A DNA stretch of 64,000 nt, taken from Glaciecola sp. 33A. Its GTDB lineage: Bacteria; Pseudomonadota; Gammaproteobacteria; Enterobacterales; Alteromonadaceae. Below are positions 28,657 through 38,143 of the stretch, one piece after another (positions within the stretch are counted from its first letter, which is position 1; each line of letters starts with the position of its first letter). The position numbers were made by a program, and so were the translations under genes. The stretch lies in NCBI RefSeq assembly GCF_002836745.1, contig NZ_PJAR01000043.1, forward strand, positions 310,001 to 374,000. The letters run 5' to 3'. The notes beneath the pieces were generated by a model that had not been told where the DNA came from, searched no databases, and saw nothing but the letters and a program-made list of their open reading frames with translations.

Positions 28657-28673
28657 TAGATAACATTGTTCTA
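28657..28673. promoter_or_regulatory. Candidate LysR operator
   Basis: An imperfect palindrome (TAGATAAC-ATT-GTTCTA) containing a T-N11-A core sits in the 120-bp gap between the first DJ-1 gene and the LysR gene. This is where an LTTR would bind to control both. Other weak palindromes lie nearby, so the exact site is uncertain. Confidence 0.35.
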
Positions 28674-28690
28674 AAAATTAATACAATCTC

Positions 28691-28699
28691 TGCTATGAT
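28691..28699 (+). promoter_or_regulatory. Extended -10 promoter, leaderless LysR gene
   Basis: TGCTATGAT fits TGnTATAAT with one mismatch in the hexamer. It ends 5 bp before the LysR ATG at 28705, so transcription would start at or next to the start codon. No Shine-Dalgarno sequence precedes that ATG. Confidence 0.5.
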
Positions 28700-28704
28700 G
28701 TCGC

Positions 28705-29637
28705 ATGAACTTATATTTTGAACAACTCAAAAGCATGGTGGTCTTTGCTCAGATCGTTGAGCAGGGCAATCTAACTGCTGCGGCAAAACATATTGGTTTA
28801 TCCCGGGCGGTCGTCAGCTACCACATTAAGAAACTGGAATCTGAGCTTGGAGTGAAATTACTTAACCGCACTACACGTTCAATTGCCTTAACCGAAGCAG
28901 GGGCTGAGTATTATCAGTCTTGCCGGGTCATTGCCGAGCGAGCCATCACTGCTAACCAGCAGATAGAGAACATTAAAAATGAACCCGAGGGCTTATTGAA
29001 GATCACCTGCCCTGTTAACGTGGGTTTGCAGATGGTGGTGCCTGCATTAAATCACTTTCGCAGCTTATATCCCAAAATTGACCTCGATGTAATGCTCACC
29101 GACGAGGTGGTTAATATTATGCAAGAGGGCATCGATCTCGCAATTCGAGGCGCGCCACTGCCTGATTCTGGCTTACAAGCCAGTCAGCTTTCTACATTAG
29201 CGACCTGCTTATGCGGGGCCCCAGATTATTTCAAAAAGCGAGGTCGTCCTGCGACCCCCGCAGATTTAGAAAAGCACGAGTGGGTTGTGTATCAAATGAC
29301 TTCACCAGCCATTGAACTGACGAAGGGCGGTCATGTATATAGTGTTTTGGTCAAAGGCGGTATTAGCACTAACAACGCGGCGGCACGAACTGCCTTTCTG
29401 GAGGGAGGGCATGGCTTAGGTCGAATCCCGGTATACGACGCATGGCCCAAAATTCAAGCCGGTACGTTGGAATCCGTACTGGATGATTACAAGTTAAAAG
29501 ACATTAATATTTATGGTGTCTTTCCTCCTGGTAGTGCAGCCTCAAAAAAACTAAGGCTTTTACTTGATTATTTAAAAGAGTATTTCATTAAAATCGATCG
29601 CCAAAAACAACACCCGATGTCTAACATAAGGCGCTAA
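28705..29637 (+). CDS. LysR-family transcriptional regulator
   Basis: A 310-residue LTTR: N-terminal winged helix-turn-helix (residues about 1-62, with N-L-T-A-A-A-K-H-I-G-L-S-R-A-V-V-S as helix-turn-helix) and a C-terminal periplasmic-binding-like effector domain (about 90-295). It is transcribed divergently from the DJ-1/yqhD/iorAB operon and convergently with the second DJ-1 gene, so these are its likely targets. E. coli YqhD is controlled by an AraC-type protein (YqhC), so control by an LTTR would be a different arrangement. Confidence 0.93.
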   Translation: MNLYFEQLKSMVVFAQIVEQGNLTAAAKHIGLSRAVVSYHIKKLESELGVKLLNRTTRSIALTEAGAEYYQSCRVIAERAITANQQIENIKNEPEGLLKITCPVNVGLQMVVPALNHFRSLYPKIDLDVMLTDEVVNIMQEGIDLAIRGAPLPDSGLQASQLSTLATCLCGAPDYFKKRGRPATPADLEKHEWVVYQMTSPAIELTKGGHVYSVLVKGGISTNNAAARTAFLEGGHGLGRIPVYDAWPKIQAGTLESVLDDYKLKDINIYGVFPPGSAASKKLRLLLDYLKEYFIKIDRQKQHPMSNIRR

Positions 29638-29714
29638 GATTGTGATACCACGAAATTTAGCACGCCTCTGCAAAGTAGTCGTCATTAAGCGCAATTAAGT
29701 ATAATCTCGCGCTA

Positions 29715-30413
29715 CTACGCTTTCAATTTGCAGACTAGTCTCTTTGCAACAGCCGCTGAGCTTGCGGGGTTTTGGCCGGTAATAATTAGACCATCTTCAA
29801 CTGCAAACGAGCCCCAGTCATCGCCTTTTTGGTAAACGCCACCTTTTGCTTTTAGCTCATCTTCTAACAGAAAAGGGACCACCAGCGAGAGCTCAACGGC
29901 ATCCTCTTCAGTGTTACTAAAACCGGTTATAGTTTTGCCATTAACAATTGACTCACCTTGCGGATCCCGAACATGCAAGAATACGGCACTAGCGTGACAG
30001 ACCGCTGCAACTGGCTTGTTATGTTTAATTGAGTTTTCAATCAGTGAAATTGAATCTATATTATCAACTAAATCCCAAAGTGGACCATGCCCGCCGGGGT
30101 AAAAGATAGCGTCTATTTGGTCAAATTCAATATCGCTTAGTTTTAAGGTATTTGCGAGTTTTGCTTGTGCTTTAACATCTTTATCGAATTTTCTCGTTTC
30201 ATCAGTTTGAAAATCAGCTAACTCACTTTTGGGGTCAATAGGTGGTTGTCCGCCTAATGGGCTTGCTAAAACAATATTAAAGCCAGCATTCTTCAAAACG
30301 TAATAGGGTGCAGCCAATTCTTCAACCCAGAAACCTGTTTTTTCGCCCGTGTTGCCTAATTTATCATGTGAGGTAATGACCATCAAAATGGTCTTTTTTG
30401 CTAAATCCGTCAT
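29715..30413 (-). CDS. DJ-1/PfpI family protein (second copy)
   Basis: A 232-residue paralogue of the first DJ-1-type gene, with the same A-V-C-H-A-S elbow, F-Y-P-G-G-H-G-P-L-W-D segment and N-terminal G-N-T-G-E-K-T-G-F-W-V-E-E. The two proteins are alike from end to end, which suggests a local duplication later separated by the LysR gene, or the insertion of that gene. Its promoter lies to the right, away from the LysR gene, so it may be controlled separately. Confidence 0.9.
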   Translation of the reverse strand: MTDLAKKTILMVITSHDKLGNTGEKTGFWVEELAAPYYVLKNAGFNIVLASPLGGQPPIDPKSELADFQTDETRKFDKDVKAQAKLANTLKLSDIEFDQIDAIFYPGGHGPLWDLVDNIDSISLIENSIKHNKPVAAVCHASAVFLHVRDPQGESIVNGKTITGFSNTEEDAVELSLVVPFLLEDELKAKGGVYQKGDDWGSFAVEDGLIITGQNPASSAAVAKRLVCKLKA

Positions 30414-30827
30414 ACTGATCCTTTATTGCGTTGTGAGTACTCAATTGACCGTATAGGAGATACGAAACCAGCACAATTTTGGTGTTATCATCGTTGGGAA
30501 TCAAACATGCTATTTTGGCATAAGTCGATGCATCGTTCCTGCACTTCAGTGCAAAGGAGAGCAAACATCGAATACGGTCAAGCAAAAAATACACAGTAGT
30601 CTTGGTTATTTAGACTACTATATAGATACGTTGTCAAAATAAAATTAAAAAGTGATTCTCACGAGCTATTTACACGGGCTATTATACGAGCTAGTTACAC
30701 GAGCTATTTACACGAGCTATTTACACGAGCTATTTATAAAACAGCATATCGTGATTTTTATTTAAATACATGTGTAATGTAGGCATCATTTTAAAGTCTA
30801 AAATGACTTACGGTAAAGGAAATATCC
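30414..30827. other. Divergent intergenic region
   Basis: A 414-bp gap between the second DJ-1 gene (minus) and the copper chaperone gene (plus). It contains the 13-bp tandem repeat at 30661-30737 and presumably both promoters. A GGTAAAGGAAA sequence before 30828 is the ribosome-binding site for the chaperone. No other gene is evident. Confidence 0.5.
30661..30737 (+). repeat. 13-bp intergenic tandem repeat
   Basis: Six head-to-tail copies of ACGAGCTATTTAC; the second copy is 12 bp and variant, the third has one change and the last ends in T. It lies about 90 bp upstream of the PCuAC chaperone gene. Spacers typical of CRISPR are absent. Confidence 0.92.
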
Positions 30828-31301
30828 ATGCACCAGCGTAATAAAATAATACTTATTTTTTCTATAGTTCTTATGTTGATGGCTCACTCAGTCAATATTC
30901 ACGCCCACGAACACAAGCAGGCGAAAGGAAAGATGGTTGTCGAAAATGCGTGGGCGCGAGCGACGTTTGCGTTAGCAAAAACAGGTGCCGTTTATTTGAG
31001 TATAGATAATCAAAGTAAAAACGACTTAAAACTCCTAGCGGTTAGCGTTGATACTGGTGTTGCAAGTGAGGCTCAGTTACATGAAACCTTAATGCAAGAA
31101 GAAATGATGATGATGCGCGAAGCCGAAGACGGATTTGAAATTCCTTCAGGTGCGAGCCTTGAATTTTTGCCCGGTGGGAAGCACATCATGTTAATGGGGC
31201 TTGAGAAACCTCTCGAGACAGGCGAACAATTTATACTATCTTTGATATTTGAAAATAACAAAGTTGTGAGAGTTCCTATCGAAGTAAAAGATGCTCGATA
31301 A
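30828..31301 (+). CDS. Periplasmic PCuAC copper chaperone
   Basis: A 157-residue protein with a signal peptide (hydrophobic residues about 7-25, then H-A-H-E-H). The PCuAC family core carries the copper-binding ligands: L-H-E-T-L-M-Q-E-E-M-M-M-M with a His and Met cluster, and G-G-K-H-I-M-L-M-G-L downstream. It binds Cu(I) in the periplasm and hands it to cytochrome oxidase maturation. The SCO-family partner often found beside it is not present. A 26-bp gap separates it from dps. Confidence 0.9.
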   Translation: MHQRNKIILIFSIVLMLMAHSVNIHAHEHKQAKGKMVVENAWARATFALAKTGAVYLSIDNQSKNDLKLLAVSVDTGVASEAQLHETLMQEEMMMMREAEDGFEIPSGASLEFLPGGKHIMLMGLEKPLETGEQFILSLIFENNKVVRVPIEVKDAR

Positions 31302-31327
31302 ATATCAACTAAATTGGAGTAAATTAA

Positions 31328-31795
31328 ATGAGTCAAATAGATATCGGTATAAGTGAAATTAGCAGACAAGAAATAGCTCACGGCTTGAAAAAGCTGTTGG
31401 CCGACTCATATACGTTATACCTGCAAACACATAACTTTCATTGGAATGTAACAGGCCCACAGTTTCGTGAACTCCATTTGATGTTCGAAGAACATTACAC
31501 TGAGCTTGCACTTGCGGTGGATGAAATAGCGGAGCGAATTAGAACCTTAGGTTATGCTGCACCTGCTACATACGGCGCTTTTGCTGAACTTAGCAGTGTA
31601 AAAGAGGTGGATGGCGTGCCGGAAGCTACTGAGATGGTTAATATTTTAATGCAAGCACATGAAACGGTAGTTCGAACTGCGCGAGGAGTCTTAAAAATTG
31701 CTCAGCAGGCTGATGATGAATCAAGTGCCTCTTTAATTGGCGACCGCATGCGCGCGCATGAAAAAACAGCGTGGATGTTGCGTGCGACGCTATAA
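31328..31795 (+). CDS. dps: Dps-family ferritin-like protein
   Basis: A 155-residue, four-helix iron-storage and DNA-protecting protein. The ferroxidase-site residues appear in [10 protein letters not shown] and in [19 protein letters not shown], the Dps signature. It oxidises and stores iron with peroxide as oxidant. A GGAGTAAATTAA ribosome-binding region precedes the ATG. Its position right after the copper chaperone suggests a shared metal- or oxidative-stress role, which is inference. Confidence 0.92.
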   Translation: MSQIDIGISEISRQEIAHGLKKLLADSYTLYLQTHNFHWNVTGPQFRELHLMFEEHYTELALAVDEIAERIRTLGYAAPATYGAFAELSSVKEVDGVPEATEMVNILMQAHETVVRTARGVLKIAQQADDESSASLIGDRMRAHEKTAWMLRATL

Positions 31796-31926
31796 AAAAG
31801 CGAATAAAAATTAATCCAAATTGTCGTTCATCATAAACTATGAGCAAACCAATTTTGTGCACCGAAATGAGACGATATAAATCGTTGTTTGTCTCGTTCC
31901 GCACGACTTAAAACGAGATAATATTT

Positions 31927-33009
31927 ATGTCCAGAACGCTTATTGCCGCAACCATTCTAGCCACTATTTCGACGTCTACCATCGCAACTGAAATAAAAAT
32001 TGAAGAGCTTGCTAGTGGATTAAAAAACCCTTGGAGCATTGCCTTTATGAATAACGGCGATGCTTTGGTCACTGAACGTGCTGGTGGTTTGCGCCTACTT
32101 TCAAAGAGTGGTGATCTGAGTCCAGCTATAAGCGGTTTGCCTGAATCCTCAGTATTTGGACAAGGGGGAATGTTAGGCGTAACTATGCATCCTGACTTTG
32201 ACGATAACAAGTGGGTTTATGTCTGCTTGTCTGTTGCTAATGGCAAAGAAAGAGGCAGTGAAGTTCATCGCGGCAAGTTAGTCGGCAACACGCTGGAAGA
32301 GGTCCAAGAGATTTTTGTCGCTAATCCTAAGCTGGACACAGGTCATCATTTTGGTTGCAGACTAGTGTTTGACAATGATAACAAGTTATTTATTTCTTTG
32401 GGTGACAGGACCAAACAAGATCAAGCGCAATTAACCAGTAATCATATTGGGGTAGTTGTAAGGGTGAATGATGACGGCTCTGTGCCAAGCGACAACCCAT
32501 TCTTAGACGGCCAAGCGCCAGAAGTATTCAGCTATGGTCATCGCAATGTGCAAGGCATGGCACTGCATCCTGCAAGTGGTCAAATTTGGACACATGAACA
32601 TGGGCCCAAAGGCGGTGATGAGATCAATATTCTGGCCAAAGGTGGTAACTACGGTTGGCCTAAAATTACCTACGGGGTAAATTACAACGGCTCTTCAATA
32701 ACCGATAAAACTGAGATGGAAGGTATGCTTCAGCCGCTCACTTACTGGGTGCCTTCTATTGCCCCCAGCGGAATGGCGTTTTATACGGGGGATGAGTTTC
32801 CTGAGTGGAAAGGTAACTTACTGGTCGGTTCTTTAAAGTTCAGATACCTCAATAGAATGGATATGGACGGCGAAAAAGTGGTGAAGCAGGAAGAGTTACT
32901 TAGAGATCGCAACGAGCGTATTCGCGATGTAAAGCAGGCGCCGGATGGCAGTATTTATCTGCTAACTGATGATGTCAATGGTAAAATATTAAGGTTAACA
33001 AAGGGTTAA
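31927..33009 (+). CDS. Periplasmic PQQ-type aldose sugar dehydrogenase
   Basis: A 360-residue six-bladed propeller protein of the soluble glucose/sorbosone dehydrogenase family (E. coli YliI-like). A short signal peptide precedes the mature N-terminus (L-A-S-G-L-K-N-P-W-S-I-A-F). The PQQ-site features R-N-V-Q-G-M-A, the catalytic His-like H-H-F-G-C-R segment and H-G-P-K-G-G-D-E-I-N are present. It oxidises aldoses in the periplasm with PQQ. PQQ synthesis genes are not in the window, so the cofactor may come from elsewhere. Confidence 0.88.
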   Translation: MSRTLIAATILATISTSTIATEIKIEELASGLKNPWSIAFMNNGDALVTERAGGLRLLSKSGDLSPAISGLPESSVFGQGGMLGVTMHPDFDDNKWVYVCLSVANGKERGSEVHRGKLVGNTLEEVQEIFVANPKLDTGHHFGCRLVFDNDNKLFISLGDRTKQDQAQLTSNHIGVVVRVNDDGSVPSDNPFLDGQAPEVFSYGHRNVQGMALHPASGQIWTHEHGPKGGDEINILAKGGNYGWPKITYGVNYNGSSITDKTEMEGMLQPLTYWVPSIAPSGMAFYTGDEFPEWKGNLLVGSLKFRYLNRMDMDGEKVVKQEELLRDRNERIRDVKQAPDGSIYLLTDDVNGKILRLTKG

Positions 33010-33100
33010 ACTTAGCTTTGTAAACCAACGAAACGACTGGTTTAATCGCGAGCCGTTTTTCGAATGCTATTCGGAAATATGTTAAGCTGCAAAAAACTTT

Positions 33101-33421
33101 CTAATTCTTTAAAGAGACCTTGCCGGTCAGGATGTCTTTAAACATAAGCCAATCGCCCATGAAGCTATATAATGGATACTGAAATGTAGCGGGTTTATTG
33201 TGTTCGTAGAAAAAGTGTCCTACCCATGCAAACCCATATCCAATGACGGGGACAAGCCAGAGGAATACCAATTGGTTGGTGATTAGCGCGAAGGCTACAA
33301 GTGATAGTACAAGCCAAGATCCAATGAAGTGCAACAAGCGGCAAGTACCGTTTGCATGTTCTGACAAGTAATAAGGATAAAAATCACTAAAGCTCGTATA
33401 TTTTTGTTCCATCTCGGACAC
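33101..33421 (-). CDS. DUF962 (Mpo1-like) membrane protein
   Basis: A 106-residue inner-membrane protein of the DUF962/Mpo1-like family. Typical features are the H-x-x-G-T-C-R-L-L-H-F-I-G start, two hydrophobic segments (about 30-75) and the W-V-G-H-F-F-Y-E-H-N-K-P-A motif. The yeast homologue Mpo1 is a dioxygenase acting on 2-hydroxy fatty acids through conserved His residues, and those histidines appear here. The bacterial role is not known. It is a single gene convergent with the sugar dehydrogenase gene. Confidence 0.85.
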   Translation of the reverse strand: MSEMEQKYTSFSDFYPYYLSEHANGTCRLLHFIGSWLVLSLVAFALITNQLVFLWLVPVIGYGFAWVGHFFYEHNKPATFQYPLYSFMGDWLMFKDILTGKVSLKN

Positions 33422-33558
33422 CCTCTTTTACGCTAATATTAGTCGATGCTAGAACAATAGTGTACAGAAAAATTAGTCTGTGTATATTCAAAACAGGTTG
33501 CTTTCTATGAATGAAACCCAATACTCTGTATTATTGAATAAAATAAAAAAGTAAAGTT

Positions 33559-34419
33559 ATGCTGCCAGAAGTAAATGCAAACCAGATTGATATAACATTA
33601 GAGAATTTCCAACATGTTATTTTGGAAGAATCAAAAACCAAGGTGGTGATGATTCAGTTTTGGGCACCATGGAGCGAACCGTGTACGGAATTAGCACCAG
33701 TGCTTCAGTGTATCGCTGCAGAATATCAACGTGATTTATTGTTCGCACGGGTAAATTGCGACGAACAACAGGAAATTGCGGGCCAATTTGGCGTCAAAGG
33801 TCTACCTACGGTTATTCTGGTTAAAGACGGTCAACCCTTAGATGGGTTTGCAGGTCCCCAAGAAGAAAAACAAATTCGTGAAATGTTAGATAAACATTTG
33901 CCTAAAGAAGAAGATGGCTTATTGCAATCGGCAATGGAATTAGTTCTGCAGGGAAATTATCACGACGCGTTTAGTTTTGCCAAGCAGGCGTTGGAATTAA
34001 ACAGTGAACGCGCTGATATTCGCTTAATGATGGCTGATTGTTATGTTGAAGTAGGTCAAGTGGAACTGGCTAAAAAATTAGTGGAGCAGGTGAAGTTGGT
34101 AGACCAAGACGGCCAGTATCAAGCCATTGTTGGTAAAATTCAACTGGCAGAACAAGCGGCTGATTCACCAGAAATACAACAGTTACAAACTGAACTTGAA
34201 GCTGACCCACAAAGCATGGAGCTGAAAGTTAGTCTTTCAGTGCAATTGCATCAAGGGCATCGTACCGAAGAAGCGTTAATGTTGTTATTGTCAGTCTTGA
34301 GGCAAGAATTAGGTTTTGGCGATGCGAAAAAAATTACATTGGATATGATCAATGCACTTCCCGATGGTGACCCATTAAAATCACAATATCGCCGTAAAAT
34401 TTACAGTTTGCTATATTAG
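33559..34419 (+). CDS. cnoX: Thioredoxin-TPR co-chaperone CnoX/YbbN
   Basis: A 286-residue protein: a thioredoxin fold (about 1-115) followed by TPR-like helices. The active-site motif is W-S-E-P-C, with Ser in place of the first Cys (S-x-x-C), so it lacks normal thioredoxin redox activity, as in E. coli CnoX. CnoX protects unfolded proteins during hypochlorite stress and passes them to DnaK or GroEL. It is followed after 13 bp by yjeT and then purA. Confidence 0.9.
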   Translation: MLPEVNANQIDITLENFQHVILEESKTKVVMIQFWAPWSEPCTELAPVLQCIAAEYQRDLLFARVNCDEQQEIAGQFGVKGLPTVILVKDGQPLDGFAGPQEEKQIREMLDKHLPKEEDGLLQSAMELVLQGNYHDAFSFAKQALELNSERADIRLMMADCYVEVGQVELAKKLVEQVKLVDQDGQYQAIVGKIQLAEQAADSPEIQQLQTELEADPQSMELKVSLSVQLHQGHRTEEALMLLLSVLRQELGFGDAKKITLDMINALPDGDPLKSQYRRKIYSLLY

Positions 34420-34432
34420 GTACGATGTTTAA

Positions 34433-34627
34433 ATGTTAGATAGTATTCTTTTGGCTATTTGTTTTGTGTTAATCGTAGAAGGATTGATGCCTTTACTGAT
34501 GCCAGACAAATGGAAACAATTTTTGATGCAAATGGCCTTACAGCCCAGTCAATCTTTGCGCCGAATGGGTGGTATTTTAGTGGTTATCGGTGCTATAAGT
34601 GCTTATTTCTTAATAATGAATACATAA
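34433..34627 (+). CDS. yjeT: DUF2065 small membrane protein YjeT
   Basis: A 64-residue protein with two hydrophobic helices (about 3-22 and 46-62) joined by the motif L-M-P-D-K-W-K-Q-F. This is the DUF2065 (YjeT) family, found directly upstream of purA in many gammaproteobacteria. The function is unknown. A second frame at 34459-34668 is a shadow. Confidence 0.88.
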   Translation: MLDSILLAICFVLIVEGLMPLLMPDKWKQFLMQMALQPSQSLRRMGGILVVIGAISAYFLIMNT

Positions 34628-34662
34628 ATAGCAAATATGGGGTGATTTTTACTTCATATTTT

Positions 34663-34671
34663 TGCTAATAT
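34663..34671 (+). promoter_or_regulatory. Candidate extended -10 promoter of purA
   Basis: TGCTAATAT fits TGnTAtaAT moderately and lies 31 bp before the purA ATG. It is embedded between GGTGAT (34641-34646) and ATCACC, which form an inverted repeat that could be an operator. No recognisable PurR box was found. Confidence 0.35.
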
Positions 34672-34689
34672 CACCGCCTAATTTTCTGA

Positions 34690-36000
<1,311 letters not shown>

Positions 36001-36059
36001 GCCCTGTGGGCCGGAAATCGCGTAAATAATGTATTCATCCAGCTAATAAGATGACAACA

Positions 36060-36088
36060 ATGCCGACACGCTGTCGGCATTTTTTTTG
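36060..36088 (+). terminator. purA terminator
   Basis: ATGCCGACA (36060-36068) and TGTCGGCAT (36072-36080) form a perfect 9-bp stem with a 3-nt loop. Eight T residues follow. It lies 59 bp past the purA stop. Confidence 0.93.
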
Positions 36089-36245
36089 ACTATCAATTTG
36101 ACTATTAACTTGAATATTGATCCGAATACTAAAGAGTGTAAGCGCGACCGATTAAATTGCGCGTAAACAGGTGGCTATTATTCGCTTTACTGAATGCCTT
36201 TGCTACGCTATATATACTTCCCCTTAATTTTTACGAGTGTGTTGA

Positions 36246-37652
36246 ATGCAAAAAGTCTCAGCAACTATTCACCAAGCTAACTTTTCATCTCATAATGAGA
36301 CTAACATCGATGAGTTAAAACGCACTTTCGCCACAGGCCGAACCAAGCCTTATCAGTGGCGAGTTCAGCAACTAACTGCGTTAAAGCAGCTGATTGAAGA
36401 GAATAGTAGTGCAATTATTTTGGCATTACACACCGACTTAGGTAAATGCGAGACGGAATCGTGGTTAACTGAAATTGGTTATTCAATAGCCGATATTAAA
36501 GGGAATTTAAAACGACTTAAGTCTTGGATGAAGCCGACAAAAATCAGCACACCAATGATCACCCAACCAGGTAAAAGTTACACTATCAGCGAACCACTGG
36601 GCGTTGCGTTAATTATTGGTGCATGGAATTATCCTTTTCAATTAGTTATTACGCCCCTAGTAGCTGCTATGGCCGCCGGTAACTGCGCGGTTATTAAGCC
36701 CTCAGAGTTATCTGAGGCAACATCAGCACTGCTTGCTAAACTTGTGCCCAAGTATCTTGATAATGCTGCGTTTAAAGTAATTGAAGGTGGTAAAGATGAA
36801 ACCACAGAGTTGTTAGCGCAACCCTTCGACAAATATTTTTACACCGGTGGCGAACAAGTCGGTCGTATTGTCATGGCGGCGGCGGCTCAGCACTTAGCGC
36901 CAGTAACATTGGAACTTGGTGGTAAGAGTCCATGTGTGGTTGATGGTGAAACCAACCTAGATGTGGCGGTTAGACGCATTGTGTGGGGTAAGTGGATGAA
37001 TGCAGGGCAAACTTGTGTTGCACCTGACTATATTCTGATTGAAGAAGAATACCTCGCCGATTTTAGTCAACGTTTGATTGCCGAGATTAAAAAGCAATAT
37101 GGTAAAGATCCCTCTAAAAATACAGATTATGGGCGAATAATTAATCAACGACATTGCTCGCGTCTGATTAATTATTTAGACGGTGAGAACATCATTCATG
37201 GCGGTAAACACAACCTAGATAATAAATTTATTGAGCCTACAGTTGTGATACAACCTGCCGCTAGTTCCGCATTAATGCAGGAAGAGATATTTGGTCCAAT
37301 TTTGCCTATTATTACCTTTAAAGGTAAGTTGCAAATGCTCGACTTTATTACCGCTAAACCGAAACCGCTGGCAGCTTATGTATTTACTTCTAATGCTAAA
37401 TTTGAAGCTGAATTTATTGAGCGAGTTAGTGCCGGGTCCATATGTATCAATGACACAAATATTTTCTTAGTAAATCACGATCTACCGTTTGGTGGTGTCG
37501 GCACAAGTGGGATGGGGCAGTATCACGGTAAATGTGGATTTGATATTTTTAGTCATACAAAGTCTGTTATGAAACGTAGTTTTAAGTTTGATGCAGCTAT
37601 ACGTTATGCACCTTTTAGTAAGTTTAAGCTTATGTTACTCAAAAAGTTTTAA
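36246..37652 (+). CDS. Class 3-type aldehyde dehydrogenase
   Basis: NAD(P)-dependent oxidation of aldehydes to acids. At 468 residues it resembles ALDH3 or coniferyl-aldehyde dehydrogenases more than the 500-residue class 1/2 enzymes. The catalytic Glu is in L-E-L-G-G-K-S-P, the catalytic Cys in N-A-G-Q-T-C-V-A-P-D-Y, and the N-terminal region R-T-x-P-Y-Q-W-R is typical of ALDH3. A hydrophobic stretch near the C-terminus could tether it to a membrane. The VOC gene follows after 12 bp, so they are probably co-transcribed. Confidence 0.9.
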   Translation: MQKVSATIHQANFSSHNETNIDELKRTFATGRTKPYQWRVQQLTALKQLIEENSSAIILALHTDLGKCETESWLTEIGYSIADIKGNLKRLKSWMKPTKISTPMITQPGKSYTISEPLGVALIIGAWNYPFQLVITPLVAAMAAGNCAVIKPSELSEATSALLAKLVPKYLDNAAFKVIEGGKDETTELLAQPFDKYFYTGGEQVGRIVMAAAAQHLAPVTLELGGKSPCVVDGETNLDVAVRRIVWGKWMNAGQTCVAPDYILIEEEYLADFSQRLIAEIKKQYGKDPSKNTDYGRIINQRHCSRLINYLDGENIIHGGKHNLDNKFIEPTVVIQPAASSALMQEEIFGPILPIITFKGKLQMLDFITAKPKPLAAYVFTSNAKFEAEFIERVSAGSICINDTNIFLVNHDLPFGGVGTSGMGQYHGKCGFDIFSHTKSVMKRSFKFDAAIRYAPFSKFKLMLLKKF

Positions 37653-37664
37653 TAGGATAAAGAG

Positions 37665-38081
37665 ATGCCAGTACCTTTTCATTTAGCTATTCCCGTGACA
37701 AATTTAGCCCAAGCAAATGCATTTTACGGCACGCTTATGGGCTGCGAGCGAGGGCGTAGTTGTGAACAATGGGTAGACTGGAATTTTTTTGGTCACCAAC
37801 TAGTTACGCACCTTGTTGCTACGATGCCGATATTGCCAGAACCAAACGAAGTTGACTCGAAAGCTGTCCCAGTTCCCCACTTTGGTGTTGTTTTGAGTAT
37901 GAGTGAATGGAAAGCGCTTGCCCAGAAGTTAGTGGCTGCTGAGCAAGCTTTTGTGATTGAACCCTACATTCGGTTTGAGGGAAAAGTGGGCGAGCAAGGA
38001 ACCTTTTTTTTATTCGACCCCGCAGGAAATGCACTTGAGTTCAAAGGTTTTGCCGATGATTCTCAGTTATTTGCGAAATAG
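37665..38081 (+). CDS. VOC-family (glyoxalase-like) protein
   Basis: A 138-residue vicinal-oxygen-chelate protein with two beta-alpha-beta modules. H-L-A-I-P-V-T-N-L at the start, F-G-H-Q-L-V-T-H in the middle and F-F-L-F-D-P-A-G-N-A-L-E-F-K near the end contain the usual metal-binding His/Glu positions. The substrate is unknown; the neighbouring aldehyde dehydrogenase suggests dealing with reactive carbonyls. The stop is directly followed by a 12-bp tandem repeat. Confidence 0.88.
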   Translation: MPVPFHLAIPVTNLAQANAFYGTLMGCERGRSCEQWVDWNFFGHQLVTHLVATMPILPEPNEVDSKAVPVPHFGVVLSMSEWKALAQKLVAAEQAFVIEPYIRFEGKVGEQGTFFLFDPAGNALEFKGFADDSQLFAK

Positions 38082-38128
38082 TGCCTAAAATCGTGCCTAA
38101 AATCGTGCCTAAAATAGCGCGTAAAACA
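38081..38128 (+). repeat. 12-bp tandem repeat after the VOC gene
   Basis: Three copies of GTGCCTAAAATC/A and a fourth variant (GCGCGTAAAACA) begin at the last base of the VOC stop codon and run to the intergenic centre. They lie in the gap before the convergent NhaC-type gene. Confidence 0.88.
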
Positions 38129-38143
38129 GGCACTATGTAAACA

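Noticed and set aside
30661-30737. CRISPR array
   Set aside because: The copies are 13 bp and directly adjacent with no spacers, and no cas gene is present.
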